A stretch of DNA of 64,000 nucleotides, from the NCBI RefSeq assembly GCF_934476685.1, contig NZ_CAKSNX010000001.1, positions 310,001 through 374,000 on the forward strand, read 5' to 3'. The notes beneath the pieces were generated by a model that was given only the letters and a program-made list of their open reading frames with translations, searched no databases and was not told where the DNA came from. The translations under genes were made by a program, and so were the position numbers. Of this stretch, positions 50,526 through 60,214 are shown in pieces. This DNA comes from an uncultured Ruminococcus sp. Lineage in GTDB: Bacteria > Bacillota > Clostridia > Oscillospirales > Ruminococcaceae. Each line of letters begins with the position of its first letter. The first letter of the stretch is position 1.

Positions 50526-50957
50526 GTGCTGGAAAATACGCTGATGGGTACATATAATCAGACTATGGACGCAAAGGGCAGAATGTCTTTCCCTGCAAAG
50601 CTGAGGGAGATAATCGGCGAACGATTCATTGTAACAAAGGGTATCGACGGCTGTTTGTTCGTTTACTCGCTGGAGGAATTCAAGGCGAAATCGGACAAAC
50701 TCAATTCGCTGCCGCTGGTGAAGGCAAGAAAGTTTCAGAGAAGCTTTACTGCATTCGCTAACGAGGTCGAGGCGGACAAGCAGGGAAGAATACTTATTTC
50801 TGCGCCGCTGAGAAAGGTAGCGGGACTTGAAAAGGAAGTCGTTGTTGTGGGCGTTCTCAACAGATGCGAGATATGGGACAAGCAGCGTTGGGAGAGCTTT
50901 AACGAAGAAGTCGATGACGATGAGCTTATGGAAGCGTTGGAGGGACTTGATTTCTGA
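50526..50957 (+). CDS. mraZ: Transcriptional regulator MraZ
   Basis: A 143-residue AbrB-fold regulator with two tandem MraZ/SpoVT units: LMGTYNQTMDAKGRMSFPAKLRE (DxxGR motif) and FANEVEADKQGRILISAPLR (second DxxGR). It forms ring oligomers and autoregulates the division cluster. The start is GTG 50526 behind AGGGGTGG; ATG 50544 (MGTYNQ) is an alternative. The stop overlaps rsmH by one base. First gene of the dcw cluster. Confidence 0.95.
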   Translation: MLENTLMGTYNQTMDAKGRMSFPAKLREIIGERFIVTKGIDGCLFVYSLEEFKAKSDKLNSLPLVKARKFQRSFTAFANEVEADKQGRILISAPLRKVAGLEKEVVVVGVLNRCEIWDKQRWESFNEEVDDDELMEALEGLDF

Positions 50958-51889
50958 TGGAATTTAAGCACGTTTCAGTCCTTCTTGACGAATGTATAGA
51001 GGGGCTTGCGATAAAACCGGACGGCATTTACTGCGACGGTACGGCAGGCGGTGCGGGACATTCCCGTGAGATCGCAAAAAGGCTCGACGCTCAGAAAGGC
51101 GGAAAGCTTATTGCTGTGGACAGAGATCCTGAGGCTGTGGCGGTGGCTGCGAAGAGGTTAGAGGGACTTCCTGCACAGGTGGTAAGAGGAAACTATTCTG
51201 AGATAGACGAGATATTTGCGGGACTTGGCTTGAAAGGCGCAGACGGCATACTGCTTGACTTGGGAGTATCTTCTTATCAGCTGGACAATGCGGAGAGAGG
51301 ATTTTCCTATCACAATGACGCTCCACTGGATATGAGAATGAGCGGCGAGGGGTTATCGGCGAGAGATGTTGTCAACGGATACGATTATCAGTCGCTGTCG
51401 AGGATAATTTTTGAGTACGGCGAAGAGAAGTTTGCAAGGAGCATTGCGCAGAAGATAGTTAAGGCGAGAGATGAAAAGCCTATCGAAACTACTCTGGAGC
51501 TTGCCGAGATAATAAGGTCGGCTGTTCCGCAGAAAGCAAGGCGAGAGAAAAATCCCTGCAAGAAAACTTTTCAGGCGATAAGGATAGAGGTAAACAGCGA
51601 ACTTGAACATCTCAGTGTGGCGCTGGACAAGGCTTTTGACCTGCTGAATGTGGGCGGAAGGCTTTGCATCATCACTTTCCATTCGTTGGAGGACAGACTG
51701 GTAAAGCAGAGATTTCAGACGTTTTGCAGGGGTTGCATATGTCCGCCTGATTTTCCTGTTTGCATATGCGGTCAGACACCGAGGGGAAAGCTTGTGAACA
51801 GAAAGCCTATCGAGGCTGGTGAAGAAGAGCTTGCTGCAAACAATAGGAGCAGGAGCGCAAAGCTTCGCATTATAGAAAAGATAAAATAA
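50957..51889 (+). CDS. rsmH: 16S rRNA (cytosine1402-N4)-methyltransferase
   Basis: RsmH (MraW) methylates C1402 of 16S rRNA using SAM. In 310 residues: HVSVLLDECIEGL, the SAM motif YCDGTAGGAGHS, LLDLGVSSYQLD, RGFSYHNDAPLDMRM, and the C-terminal ITFHSLEDRLVK plus a Cys-rich FCRGCICPP loop and NRSRSAKLRI end. It overlaps mraZ by one base and is followed after about 120 bp by the ftsL-like gene. Confidence 0.96.
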   Translation: MEFKHVSVLLDECIEGLAIKPDGIYCDGTAGGAGHSREIAKRLDAQKGGKLIAVDRDPEAVAVAAKRLEGLPAQVVRGNYSEIDEIFAGLGLKGADGILLDLGVSSYQLDNAERGFSYHNDAPLDMRMSGEGLSARDVVNGYDYQSLSRIIFEYGEEKFARSIAQKIVKARDEKPIETTLELAEIIRSAVPQKARREKNPCKKTFQAIRIEVNSELEHLSVALDKAFDLLNVGGRLCIITFHSLEDRLVKQRFQTFCRGCICPPDFPVCICGQTPRGKLVNRKPIEAGEEELAANNRSRSAKLRIIEKIK

Positions 51890-52010
51890 AAGACAGAAAT
51901 ATACAGATAAAGATAAAAAGATATAGAGAAAAAGAAACAGCAATCAAAGTGTAAAAAATACAGAATTTAATTTTGGAATGGATCGTTGAAATTTACAGAG
52001 GTGTTTACTA

Positions 52011-52484
52011 ATGGCAAAGTCGCATAATTTGGCGTTTGACCTGCGAAATGATGAGCAGGAAGAACTCGCAGCAGAAAGAAAAATAAAACACAAGGCAAAT
52101 CCCCTTGCGGCTGTCAGCAGAAGATCTGTTGCAGGCTGGAGCTTTCTTGCTGTTGTCGTTCTCGCACTTATGGCGGCTATGATATTCGGCAAGGTAGAGA
52201 TATCGAGCCTTTACACACAGAGAGCGGAGCTTGAAACACAGCTTTCACAGCTTCAGAACGAAAACGTAAGCTTGCAGTCGGAGCTTGCTCAGAAAACAAA
52301 TATGACTAAGGTCGAGGAATACGCAGAGAACTCACTGGGACTTCAGAAACTGGATAAGTCACAGATAGAGTATGTTGAGGTCGAGAATGAATCCGTGGCG
52401 GAGATAAAGAAGGACGACAGCTCGAACATCTTTGTGAAAATAAAGAACTGGTTCGTTTCCGCTATGGAATATATCGGACTTTAG
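52011..52484 (+). CDS. ftsL: FtsL-like divisome protein
   Basis: A 157-residue bitopic protein: a charged cytoplasmic N-terminus, one membrane span (GWSFLAVVVLALMAAMIFG, about 44-63) and a leucine-zipper-like extracellular coiled coil (LYTQRAELETQLSQLQNENVSLQSELAQK). A NPxL-like NSLGLQKLDKSQIEYVEV end completes the FtsL/DivIC pattern. FtsL links FtsQ and FtsB-type proteins and activates septal FtsW-PBP. Position between rsmH and the transpeptidase gene supports FtsL. AGAGGTG lies before the ATG. Confidence 0.85.
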   Translation: MAKSHNLAFDLRNDEQEELAAERKIKHKANPLAAVSRRSVAGWSFLAVVVLALMAAMIFGKVEISSLYTQRAELETQLSQLQNENVSLQSELAQKTNMTKVEEYAENSLGLQKLDKSQIEYVEVENESVAEIKKDDSSNIFVKIKNWFVSAMEYIGL

Positions 52485-52669
52485 TGCAATAGAATTGTAA
52501 GGGAAAGTTAGGGACAAGAATTTGTGCTTAGCTTTCTTGTTCTATTATTTTGCAGGTGAGATCGGCGGAGATTTTACATTATGCGGCAGGATATTGCATT
52601 TTCTTGCTTTGTAAAAATTCCTCTGCGGTGGTTTTCTTTAAATGGATAAAACAGATAAGGAGATTATTT

Positions 52670-55006
52670 ATGACAGATATGCCCAGCAACAAGATGAAAA
52701 AAAGACTGAACTTCTGGCTTTGCTTGCCTGTTCTTGTGCTGCTTATATATATGATCTGGGGAATATACAAGGTTTCCATAAAAGAGGGCGACAAGTGGCG
52801 CTCGCTCGCCAATGCTCAGCAGCTGAAATCTACGGTGGTGGAGGCTTCGAGAGGAACTATATATGATTCCAACGGAAATGTTATGGCGCAGAGCGCCACT
52901 GTTTACACCATATATTGCGATCCGTCCATGCTGGCGACACAGCTTAAGGAAAGAAATGCGTGGATAGAGGAATTAAAGGGTGCGATAAAGGACAACAGCG
53001 ACGATGAGGCAAAGGTAAAGAAGTATCAGGCTCAGCTGGACAGCGCACTCAACAGCGATCAGACACTTGACGAACTGGTGGAGTTCCTTGCGTTGAAACT
53101 GGAACTGGACACATCGACAGTCAGGGAAAAGCTGACGAGGACGGATACATCTTATGTCATACTGAAAAAAGAGGTAGAAAAGACTCTTAAAGACGAGATA
53201 GAGGATAAGCTTACTGAGCTTTCGGTAGACGGAATAAGAGGAGAGCCGACCACAAAGAGAGTTTATCCGCAGAATTCACTTGCGGCGAACGTTCTTGGTC
53301 ATACGGATTATGACGGCAACGGAATTTACGGACTTGAGGCTTACTATGACGATTATCTTTCGGGCGTTGACGGAAGAACTGTTACGGCGACGGATAACGC
53401 AGGAAATGAGATACCGTACAGATACAAGCAGAGCTATGACGCTCAGGACGGAAACGATCTTAATCTGAACATAGATATAAATATCCAGTACAAGCTGGAA
53501 AAGGCACTTGAAAAGGCTTACGAGGAAAACAAGCCGACAGACCGTATGTGCGGAATCATAATGAACCCTAAGACTGGTCAGATATACGCTATGGCTACGG
53601 CTTACAGTTATGATCCGAATGATCCTGCACAGATATCTGATTCGGCTGTGGCTGCGGAACTTGCGGGACTTGATGATTCAAGTGTGGAATACAGCGAAAA
53701 GCAGCTGGACGCATGGTCTACTCAGTGGAAGAACAAGGCGATCTCAGAGCTTTACTTCCCGGGTTCGGTATTCAAGATAATCACCGGTGCGTCTGCACTG
53801 GAGGAAAAGGCAATAAGCCTTAATGATACTTTTACCTGCAACACACAGATACAGGTAGAGGACAGAACGATATCATGCTGGTCAACAAATGACCACGGTT
53901 CACAGAATCTTGCGACGGCTATGCTGAACTCCTGCAACCCTGCTTTTGTACAGATAGGCCTTAAACTGGGTGCGGAGAATTTCAGAAAGTATTTTGACGG
54001 ATTCGGCTATGCTGAACTGACAGGAATAGATCTGCCGGGCGAGGTAAACTCCATAAGTATGCCGCTTTCGAGAATGGGAAATGTCGAACTTGCAACATCT
54101 GCTTTCGGTCAGACAAACAAGGTAACGCCGATACAGATGATAACAGCTGTTTCCGCAGCGGTAAACGGCGGATATGTTGTTACTCCGCAGGTGGTAAGCA
54201 CTATATCTGACTCGAACGGAAATGTTGTTAAGAAAAACGAAACTGTTGTAAAAAGACAGGTCATCTCGGAGGAGACTTCAGCGGCTATGAGAGAGATACT
54301 CGAAGGCGTTGTTGAAGGTCAGCCCGGCTCGAACTGCTATATTCAGGGTTACAGGATAGGCGGTAAGTCGGGTACATCACAGAAACTGGACGAAAATTCA
54401 GAGGGCGATACATATGTTTCGTCATACTGCGCTTTTGCTCCTGCGGACGATCCTGAGATAATAATGCTTGTTATGGTAGACCACCCGACAGGCGAGAAGT
54501 ATTACGGAAGCCAGGTAGCTGCGCCGATATGCACAGAGGTGCTTTCAGACGTTCTGCCTTACATGGGATATTTCCCTGAATACACAGAAGAAGAGCTTGA
54601 AACTATAAGCGTTACTGTTCCTAGTCTTCAGTATTACAGCGTGACGGAGGCTGAGAAAACTCTTGAAGATCTTGGTCTTGAAGTCAAGATAAAGGGCGAG
54701 GGCGACACAGTTCTCAGACAGGTGCCGTCAGCGGTGAAGATCGAAAAGGGCGGTTCGGTCGTACTTTACACAGACGAACAGACGGCTATCGAAAAGGTAA
54801 CAGTTCCTTCGCTGCAGGGACTTACAAAGCAGCAGGCTAAGGAAACGCTTAAAATGTACGGACTTAATCTGACGGCTGAGGGCGCAGGCTCGGAGGAAGA
54901 GAATGCGGTGGCTCAGAACGATCAGTCTTATGCACAGGGAACGAGCGTACCTATGGGAACATCGGTAACGGTGACTTTCTCAACAACGACTGTCGGTTCA
55001 CAGTGA
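52670..55006 (+). CDS. Class B penicillin-binding protein with two PASTA domains (FtsI/SpoVD type)
   Basis: Septal or sporulation DD-transpeptidase of 778 residues. One N-terminal span (FWLCLPVLVLLIYMIWGIY), a PBP dimer domain, and the transpeptidase domain with SVFK in FPGSVFKIITG (nucleophile Ser), SCN in NSCNPAF and KSGTS. Two PASTA repeats end the protein (VTVPSLQYYSVTEAEKTL and VTVPSLQGLTKQQAKETL). ATG 52670 follows AAGGAG; an open frame upstream to 52550 has no SD. It should work with FtsW encoded downstream. SpoVD and PBP2b-type roles cannot be separated from sequence alone. Confidence 0.93.
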   Translation: MTDMPSNKMKKRLNFWLCLPVLVLLIYMIWGIYKVSIKEGDKWRSLANAQQLKSTVVEASRGTIYDSNGNVMAQSATVYTIYCDPSMLATQLKERNAWIEELKGAIKDNSDDEAKVKKYQAQLDSALNSDQTLDELVEFLALKLELDTSTVREKLTRTDTSYVILKKEVEKTLKDEIEDKLTELSVDGIRGEPTTKRVYPQNSLAANVLGHTDYDGNGIYGLEAYYDDYLSGVDGRTVTATDNAGNEIPYRYKQSYDAQDGNDLNLNIDINIQYKLEKALEKAYEENKPTDRMCGIIMNPKTGQIYAMATAYSYDPNDPAQISDSAVAAELAGLDDSSVEYSEKQLDAWSTQWKNKAISELYFPGSVFKIITGASALEEKAISLNDTFTCNTQIQVEDRTISCWSTNDHGSQNLATAMLNSCNPAFVQIGLKLGAENFRKYFDGFGYAELTGIDLPGEVNSISMPLSRMGNVELATSAFGQTNKVTPIQMITAVSAAVNGGYVVTPQVVSTISDSNGNVVKKNETVVKRQVISEETSAAMREILEGVVEGQPGSNCYIQGYRIGGKSGTSQKLDENSEGDTYVSSYCAFAPADDPEIIMLVMVDHPTGEKYYGSQVAAPICTEVLSDVLPYMGYFPEYTEEELETISVTVPSLQYYSVTEAEKTLEDLGLEVKIKGEGDTVLRQVPSAVKIEKGGSVVLYTDEQTAIEKVTVPSLQGLTKQQAKETLKMYGLNLTAEGAGSEEENAVAQNDQSYAQGTSVPMGTSVTVTFSTTTVGSQ

Positions 55007-55048
55007 TGTGCCGACAAAGCCGAAAAAACAAGAGGATGATGATTTACT

Positions 55049-56488
55049 ATGAAATTATATGAACTTATAAAGGACGTAGCTGAAACAAAGCTGCCCGATA
55101 TGGAGATCACGGGAGTTACAAGCGACACAAGAACAGAGCTGCCGGCAGGCGGAATGTTCGTATGCATAAAGGGAAAGACTTTCGACGGTCACGACGCTGC
55201 GGAAAAGATGCTTGAAAAGGGCTTTGCGGTAGTCGTTACTGAAAGAGATCTTGGTATCGAAAGACAGATAATCGTTGATGACACAAGGGCAGCTTTCCCG
55301 CTGCTGTGTGCAGCATGGTTCGGTCACCCTGAGAGAGAGCTTACTCTTATAGGTGTAACAGGTACTAACGGAAAGACTACTATCACTACTGTTATAAAGA
55401 AAGTCCTGTCGCAGTTCGGCTGCAAGGTAGGACTTATAGGCACTTGTCAGAACGAGATAGGCGACGATGTTTATCCTACGGCGAGAACTACTCCTGAGCC
55501 GTATGACCTTTTTGAGCTGTTCAGAAAAATGGCAGACGAAAAGTGCGACTATGTTGTAATGGAGGTTTCTTCACAGGGATTGGAGCAGAGGAGAGTTGCA
55601 GGCTGCCGTTACAAGGTAGGCGTGTTCACTAATCTGACGCAGGATCATCTCGATGTACATGGTACTATGGAGAACTACTATCAGGCTAAAAAGCTGCTTT
55701 TCGGCATATCGGACAATGCGATAATCAATATTGATGACGCTTACGGAAGAAGATATGCGGCTGAGGTAAGCTGTCCTGTAAAGACATATTCGGTAAACGG
55801 CAAGGCTGATTTCAGAGGGGACGATGTTCTTCTTTCGGCAAGCGGCGTAAAGTATGTTTTCTCTGACGGAAAGAGCAAGCACAATGTTTCATTCGCTATG
55901 CCGGGACTTTTCAACGTTTCAAACTCGCTGGCGGTAATTGCCTGCTGCGAGATACTGGGATTCAGCGTTGACAAGACCATAAAGGCTTTCGAGGATATCC
56001 ACGGAGTAAGGGGAAGAGCGGAGATAGTCCCGACAGGAAGAGATTTTACTGTTATATGCGACTATGCCCACACACCTGACGCACTTGTGAATGTGCTTAC
56101 GGCTATAAAGGACAGCGCAAAGGGCAAGGTAAAGTGTCTTTTCGGCTGCGGCGGAAACAGGGACCGCACAAAGCGTGCGCCTATGGCTGCGGCTGCGGCA
56201 GATCATGCTGATTTCCTTATCGTTACTTCGGATAATCCGAGAAATGAAGATCCTAACGAGATAATAAAGGACGTTCTGGAGGGATTGAAGGGCAAGGATA
56301 CGCCTTACATAACTATCCCTGACAGACGTGAGGCGATACACTGGGCTGTACATAATGCAGAGAAAAATGACATAATCGTTCTTGCAGGAAAAGGTCACGA
56401 GGACTATCAGATACTTGCAGGGGGCGTAAAGATACATTTTGACGAGAGAGAGGTCGTTGCGGAGGCTCTGGCTGAGCTGGATAAGTAA
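55049..56488 (+). CDS. murE: UDP-MurNAc-L-Ala-D-Glu:meso-DAP ligase
   Basis: A Mur ligase of 479 residues with the ATP P-loop GVTGTNGKTTI, the ligase core HTPDALVNVL and the substrate motif DNPRNEDP. DNPR is the signature for meso-diaminopimelate rather than lysine, so the peptidoglycan is probably DAP-type. SSQGLEQRR and the carbamylated-Lys region are intact. It begins 42 bp after the PBP stop codon. Confidence 0.96.
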   Translation: MKLYELIKDVAETKLPDMEITGVTSDTRTELPAGGMFVCIKGKTFDGHDAAEKMLEKGFAVVVTERDLGIERQIIVDDTRAAFPLLCAAWFGHPERELTLIGVTGTNGKTTITTVIKKVLSQFGCKVGLIGTCQNEIGDDVYPTARTTPEPYDLFELFRKMADEKCDYVVMEVSSQGLEQRRVAGCRYKVGVFTNLTQDHLDVHGTMENYYQAKKLLFGISDNAIINIDDAYGRRYAAEVSCPVKTYSVNGKADFRGDDVLLSASGVKYVFSDGKSKHNVSFAMPGLFNVSNSLAVIACCEILGFSVDKTIKAFEDIHGVRGRAEIVPTGRDFTVICDYAHTPDALVNVLTAIKDSAKGKVKCLFGCGGNRDRTKRAPMAAAAADHADFLIVTSDNPRNEDPNEIIKDVLEGLKGKDTPYITIPDRREAIHWAVHNAEKNDIIVLAGKGHEDYQILAGGVKIHFDEREVVAEALAELDK

Positions 56489-56543
56489 CGGCAAATAAAG
56501 AATAAAAAGAAAGAAACAAAACATCGGAAAGGCGTGGACTAAA

Positions 56544-57908
56544 ATGGAAAAACTGAATTTATCTGAGATCATCGGGGCTTGTCACGGCAGCTTCGGTTAT
56601 CCTGCCGATATTGAAATTTCGGGGATTTCCACCGATACGAGAACTATTGAGAAAAATTCTCTTTTCATCGCTCTGAAGGGCGAGAGATTTGACGGTCATG
56701 ATTTTGCGGCAAAGGCTATGGAAATGGGCGCTGCTGCGGTGGTGACTGAACGTGCTGTGGAGGGAGCAAGATGCGTTATAGTTGATTCCACTGCGCAGGC
56801 TTTGCTGGATATCGCAGGCTATTACAGAAGCAGGTTCGATATACCTGTTGTGGGAGTGACGGGAAGCGTCGGAAAGACTACCACAAAGGATATGATAGCG
56901 CTGGTGGTATCGCAGAAGTACAACACACTTAAAACACAGGGCAATCTCAACAACGAGATAGGTATGCCGAAAACACTGTTCGGTCTGGACAGGACGCACA
57001 CTGCGGCGGTGATTGAAATGGGTATGTCCCATCAGGGGGAGATATCGAGAATGTCCATGTGCTGTCAGCCTGACGTATGCGTTATCACTAATATCGGTGT
57101 TTCGCACATTGAAAACCTCGGTTCGCAGGCAAATATACTCAAGGCGAAAATGGAGATACTTGACGGCGCAAAATATGACGCTCCGCTGATACTGTGCAGA
57201 GATGACAAGCTGCTGGCAAAGGCTGAGGTATATTCAGACAGAAAGGTATATTATTATTCAGTATCCAAAAAGGACTGCGACGTTTATGCCACAGGTATAA
57301 CTACTGCTGACGGCGGCATAAACTTTACTATAAATTATGGTGGCGAAAAGCTTGCGGCAAGGATAAACTGCCTTGGAGAGCATAATGTAAAGAACGCTCT
57401 TGCGGCTTTCTGCGTCGGTATCGCTCTCGATATCCCGACAGAGGATATCATAAAGGGCATCGGTCTGTTCAAGCCTGAGGGCATGAGGCAGAATGTAAGG
57501 GAACATAAGGGAGTGACTTTCATTCTCGACTGTTACAACGCTGCGCCTGACTCAATGAAGGCGAGCCTTTCTGTACTGGCTCAGACGGAGGCAAAGGGCA
57601 AAAGATACTGCGTACTTGGTGATATGCTGGAGCTGGGAAAGAACTCGGCGAAATATCACAAGCAGGTTGGCGAATATGTTCTTTCGTCAAAGGCAGACGA
57701 GATACTTTGTTTTGGTGAAAATTCCGTACACTATATCGAGGGCGCTTGCGACAAGGGTTTTGCTGCTGAGAATGCCAGACATTTTGACAGCAGGGAAGAG
57801 CTTGCGGCTTATCTGAAAGGAAAGCTGAATGCAGGGGACGCTGTGCTGATAAAGGGCAGCAGAGGAATGAAGCTTGAAGAGGTATTCAATATCCTCACTG
57901 CTGAATAA
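56544..57908 (+). CDS. murF: UDP-MurNAc-tripeptide:D-Ala-D-Ala ligase
   Basis: The fourth Mur ligase, adding D-Ala-D-Ala to the UDP-MurNAc-tripeptide. In 454 residues it has the N-terminal ISTDTRTIEKNSLFIALKGERFDGHDF, the P-loop GVTGSVGKTTTKDM, QGNLNNEIGMP, EMGMSHQGEI and the C-terminal DCYNAAPDSM and LGDMLELG motifs. The stop overlaps the mraY-like start by one base. Confidence 0.96.
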   Translation: MEKLNLSEIIGACHGSFGYPADIEISGISTDTRTIEKNSLFIALKGERFDGHDFAAKAMEMGAAAVVTERAVEGARCVIVDSTAQALLDIAGYYRSRFDIPVVGVTGSVGKTTTKDMIALVVSQKYNTLKTQGNLNNEIGMPKTLFGLDRTHTAAVIEMGMSHQGEISRMSMCCQPDVCVITNIGVSHIENLGSQANILKAKMEILDGAKYDAPLILCRDDKLLAKAEVYSDRKVYYYSVSKKDCDVYATGITTADGGINFTINYGGEKLAARINCLGEHNVKNALAAFCVGIALDIPTEDIIKGIGLFKPEGMRQNVREHKGVTFILDCYNAAPDSMKASLSVLAQTEAKGKRYCVLGDMLELGKNSAKYHKQVGEYVLSSKADEILCFGENSVHYIEGACDKGFAAENARHFDSREELAAYLKGKLNAGDAVLIKGSRGMKLEEVFNILTAE

Positions 57909-58933
57909 TGGGAATTTCAGAATGGAAATTACAGGCGGTGATACTGTTTGCGGAGATAGGCTGCGGCTTTATCTTCGGGCGGTTTCTTATGCCGCTTTTC
58001 AGAAAGCTCAAAACAGGAAAATTTGAGATATACATAGGCGACAGGTTCAGAAAGGACGGCTCAGAGCCGAAATTCGGCGGAGTGCTTATTTTTATGACAT
58101 TTCTGCTGGGAATGTCTGTGGGGGTAAGTTTTTCGGAGGATATCTCTTTCAGACAGACTGCCGCCGCGGTGATGTTCTGCGGCATCATACTTGCGGTGGG
58201 CATATATGAGGATATGCAGAGGGAAACTGCAAGAGGGATAGGCTTGAAGCCTGCATACAGGATAACGGCGGAATTTGCGGCAAGTGCGGCTTTTCTTGTG
58301 CTGCTGGATATGTTCGGGTACAGGGTGAGAGAGGTGCTGCTGCCTTTCAGAATGGGATATATAGATCTTGGGGCGGCTTACATACCGCTGACTGCGCTGC
58401 TTATGACGCTTATTATAAATATCATGGAAAAGCATGACTGCCTTAACGGAGTTACCGATACAGGTACAGACGGACTTTGCATGATCTCGGCATTCATATG
58501 CGCTGCCGGACTGACGGGAGGTCTTACGGCTGCGGGAGGTCACAGTACGGCGCAGCTTATATGCGTATGTGCGGCAGGCAGTTTTGCGGCGATGATAATA
58601 TGGTGCTGCAGTCCGTCAAAGATGTATCCGGGACAATCGGGTTCGCTGCTGACGGGTGCGGTGATATGCTGCATAATGGTTTTTACAGGACTTCACATAG
58701 CGGTGCTGCTGGCGCTGCTCGCTCCTGTTATCGACGGGATATGCGCTGTGATACAGCGGATAGTTTACCGAAGGAGCAAAAGGCTGCTGTTCAAGGGTGC
58801 GTCACTTCACGAGCATCTGAAAAACATCGGCTGGGGAGATTATAAGATAATGTGCGCTGATATAGGCGTACAGGTAATTGGCTGCATCGGTGCGGCTGTG
58901 TTTATTTTTTACGAAAGCAGGATAGTCATTTGA
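57908..58933 (+). CDS. mraY: MraY-like phospho-sugar transferase, divergent
   Basis: A 341-residue polytopic protein in the mraY position, with about nine to ten membrane spans. Family landmarks are recognisable but altered. SEPKFGGVLIF matches the TPTMGG element. The DD pair reads YEDMQ, so only one Asp is kept. The NxxNxTDGxDG element reads LNGVTDTGTDGL. The GDxGSL catalytic Asp motif reads PGQSGSL, with Gln. The HHH loop reads LHEHLKNIGW. MraY moves phospho-MurNAc-pentapeptide to undecaprenyl phosphate (lipid I). The changes raise doubt about activity or indicate a variant mechanism. One base overlaps murF. Confidence 0.75.
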   Translation: MGISEWKLQAVILFAEIGCGFIFGRFLMPLFRKLKTGKFEIYIGDRFRKDGSEPKFGGVLIFMTFLLGMSVGVSFSEDISFRQTAAAVMFCGIILAVGIYEDMQRETARGIGLKPAYRITAEFAASAAFLVLLDMFGYRVREVLLPFRMGYIDLGAAYIPLTALLMTLIINIMEKHDCLNGVTDTGTDGLCMISAFICAAGLTGGLTAAGGHSTAQLICVCAAGSFAAMIIWCCSPSKMYPGQSGSLLTGAVICCIMVFTGLHIAVLLALLAPVIDGICAVIQRIVYRRSKRLLFKGASLHEHLKNIGWGDYKIMCADIGVQVIGCIGAAVFIFYESRIVI

Positions 58934-58955
58934 TATATATTGAGGAGGCAGTATT

Positions 58956-60191
58956 TTGGCTGACAGAGGAATAAGGCGTGAGAGGGACGGAGGTCTTGTG
59001 TACGACAATCACATACCTGTGCTTAAAAGGCCGCCCGTTGCTCAGGCGAGAAAAAAACTTAATCTGAAATTTATCAGAAGCGGTATAGACAAACCATTTC
59101 TGATACTTGTGCTTGTGCTGCTCATTTTCGGTATAATCATGATGTTCTCGGCATCGTTCGCATGGGGACTTAAAGATGAGAATGACGGATATTACTACGC
59201 AAAAAGACAGCTGATATTTGCGGTCATAGGCATTGCGGTAATGACGGGAGTGTCATTCCTCGACTATCATTTTTATCAGAACACAAAGATATGCTACCTT
59301 TTCTTCGGGGCAAGCTTTTTCCTGACGCTTTATGCGGCGCTGTTCGGTCATTCGACGGCGGACGCAAGCCGATGGATATACATAGGCTCGCTGAGTTTTC
59401 AGCCGTCGGAGATACTGAAAGTTGCATTCATCATAATTTTCGCTTACATAATGTCGGTCAATTTTCCGAAATTCGATGACTGGCGGTACTGTATAATACC
59501 GTTCACCATAATCATGGGGCTTGTGGCAGTGGTGCTTATGCTCCAGCGTCACCTTTCGGCGGTAATGATAGTAGGTCTTATCGGAATAAGCATGATGTTC
59601 GTCAGCGGTATGCCGAAAAAGACTTTCTGGAAGTTCATCGGCGCTTGTATTGCGGCGGTGATCGTGGTAGCCCTGTTTTTCATTGTGACTGGTTCGGGAT
59701 TTACTTATATCAGCGAAAGAATACAGAGCTGGAAAAATCCGACCTCGGATATAAGAGGTTCTACATGGCAGACGTACAACTCCCTGCTTGCTATCGGTTC
59801 GGGCGGCTGGACGGGACTTGGCTTTGGCGAGTCAAGACAGAAGTATCTTTATCTGCCTGAGGCACAGAACGACTTCGTTTTCTCCGTTATCTGTGAGGAG
59901 CTTGGATTTATCGGTGCGGTAGTCGTTATAATTCTTTTCGTAATGTTCGCTCTGAGAGGTTTCTATATTGCCAGCAACGCAAAGGACAGATTCGGTATGC
60001 TGGTGGCTGCGGGAATAACCATTCAGATAGCTTTGCAGGCTTTTCTGAACATAATGGTAGCTTCAAACTCATTCCCGAACACAGGTATCTCGCTGCCGTT
60101 TTTCAGTTACGGCGGTACGGCACTGGTGATACAGCTGGCGGAAATGGGTATACTGCTGAACATATCACGTCAGAGCAATATTGAAAAATAG
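58956..60191 (+). CDS. ftsW: SEDS glycosyltransferase FtsW
   Basis: A 411-residue SEDS-family lipid II polymerase with about ten spans. Key segments are MMFSASFAWGLKD (FtsW start of TM1), FGHSTADASRWIYIG with the conserved Asp loop, RIQSWKNPTSDIRGSTWQTYNSLLAIGSGGWTGLGFG and PEAQNDFVFSVICEELGF, and the SYGGTALV motif. It starts at TTG 58956 with GAGGAGG seven bases upstream. It partners the PBP encoded at 52670. In many dcw clusters murD lies between mraY and ftsW, and here it does not. Confidence 0.94.
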   Translation: MADRGIRRERDGGLVYDNHIPVLKRPPVAQARKKLNLKFIRSGIDKPFLILVLVLLIFGIIMMFSASFAWGLKDENDGYYYAKRQLIFAVIGIAVMTGVSFLDYHFYQNTKICYLFFGASFFLTLYAALFGHSTADASRWIYIGSLSFQPSEILKVAFIIIFAYIMSVNFPKFDDWRYCIIPFTIIMGLVAVVLMLQRHLSAVMIVGLIGISMMFVSGMPKKTFWKFIGACIAAVIVVALFFIVTGSGFTYISERIQSWKNPTSDIRGSTWQTYNSLLAIGSGGWTGLGFGESRQKYLYLPEAQNDFVFSVICEELGFIGAVVVIILFVMFALRGFYIASNAKDRFGMLVAAGITIQIALQAFLNIMVASNSFPNTGISLPFFSYGGTALVIQLAEMGILLNISRQSNIEK

Positions 60192-60214
60192 AAAAATGTT
60201 AAGAGGTAGATTTT

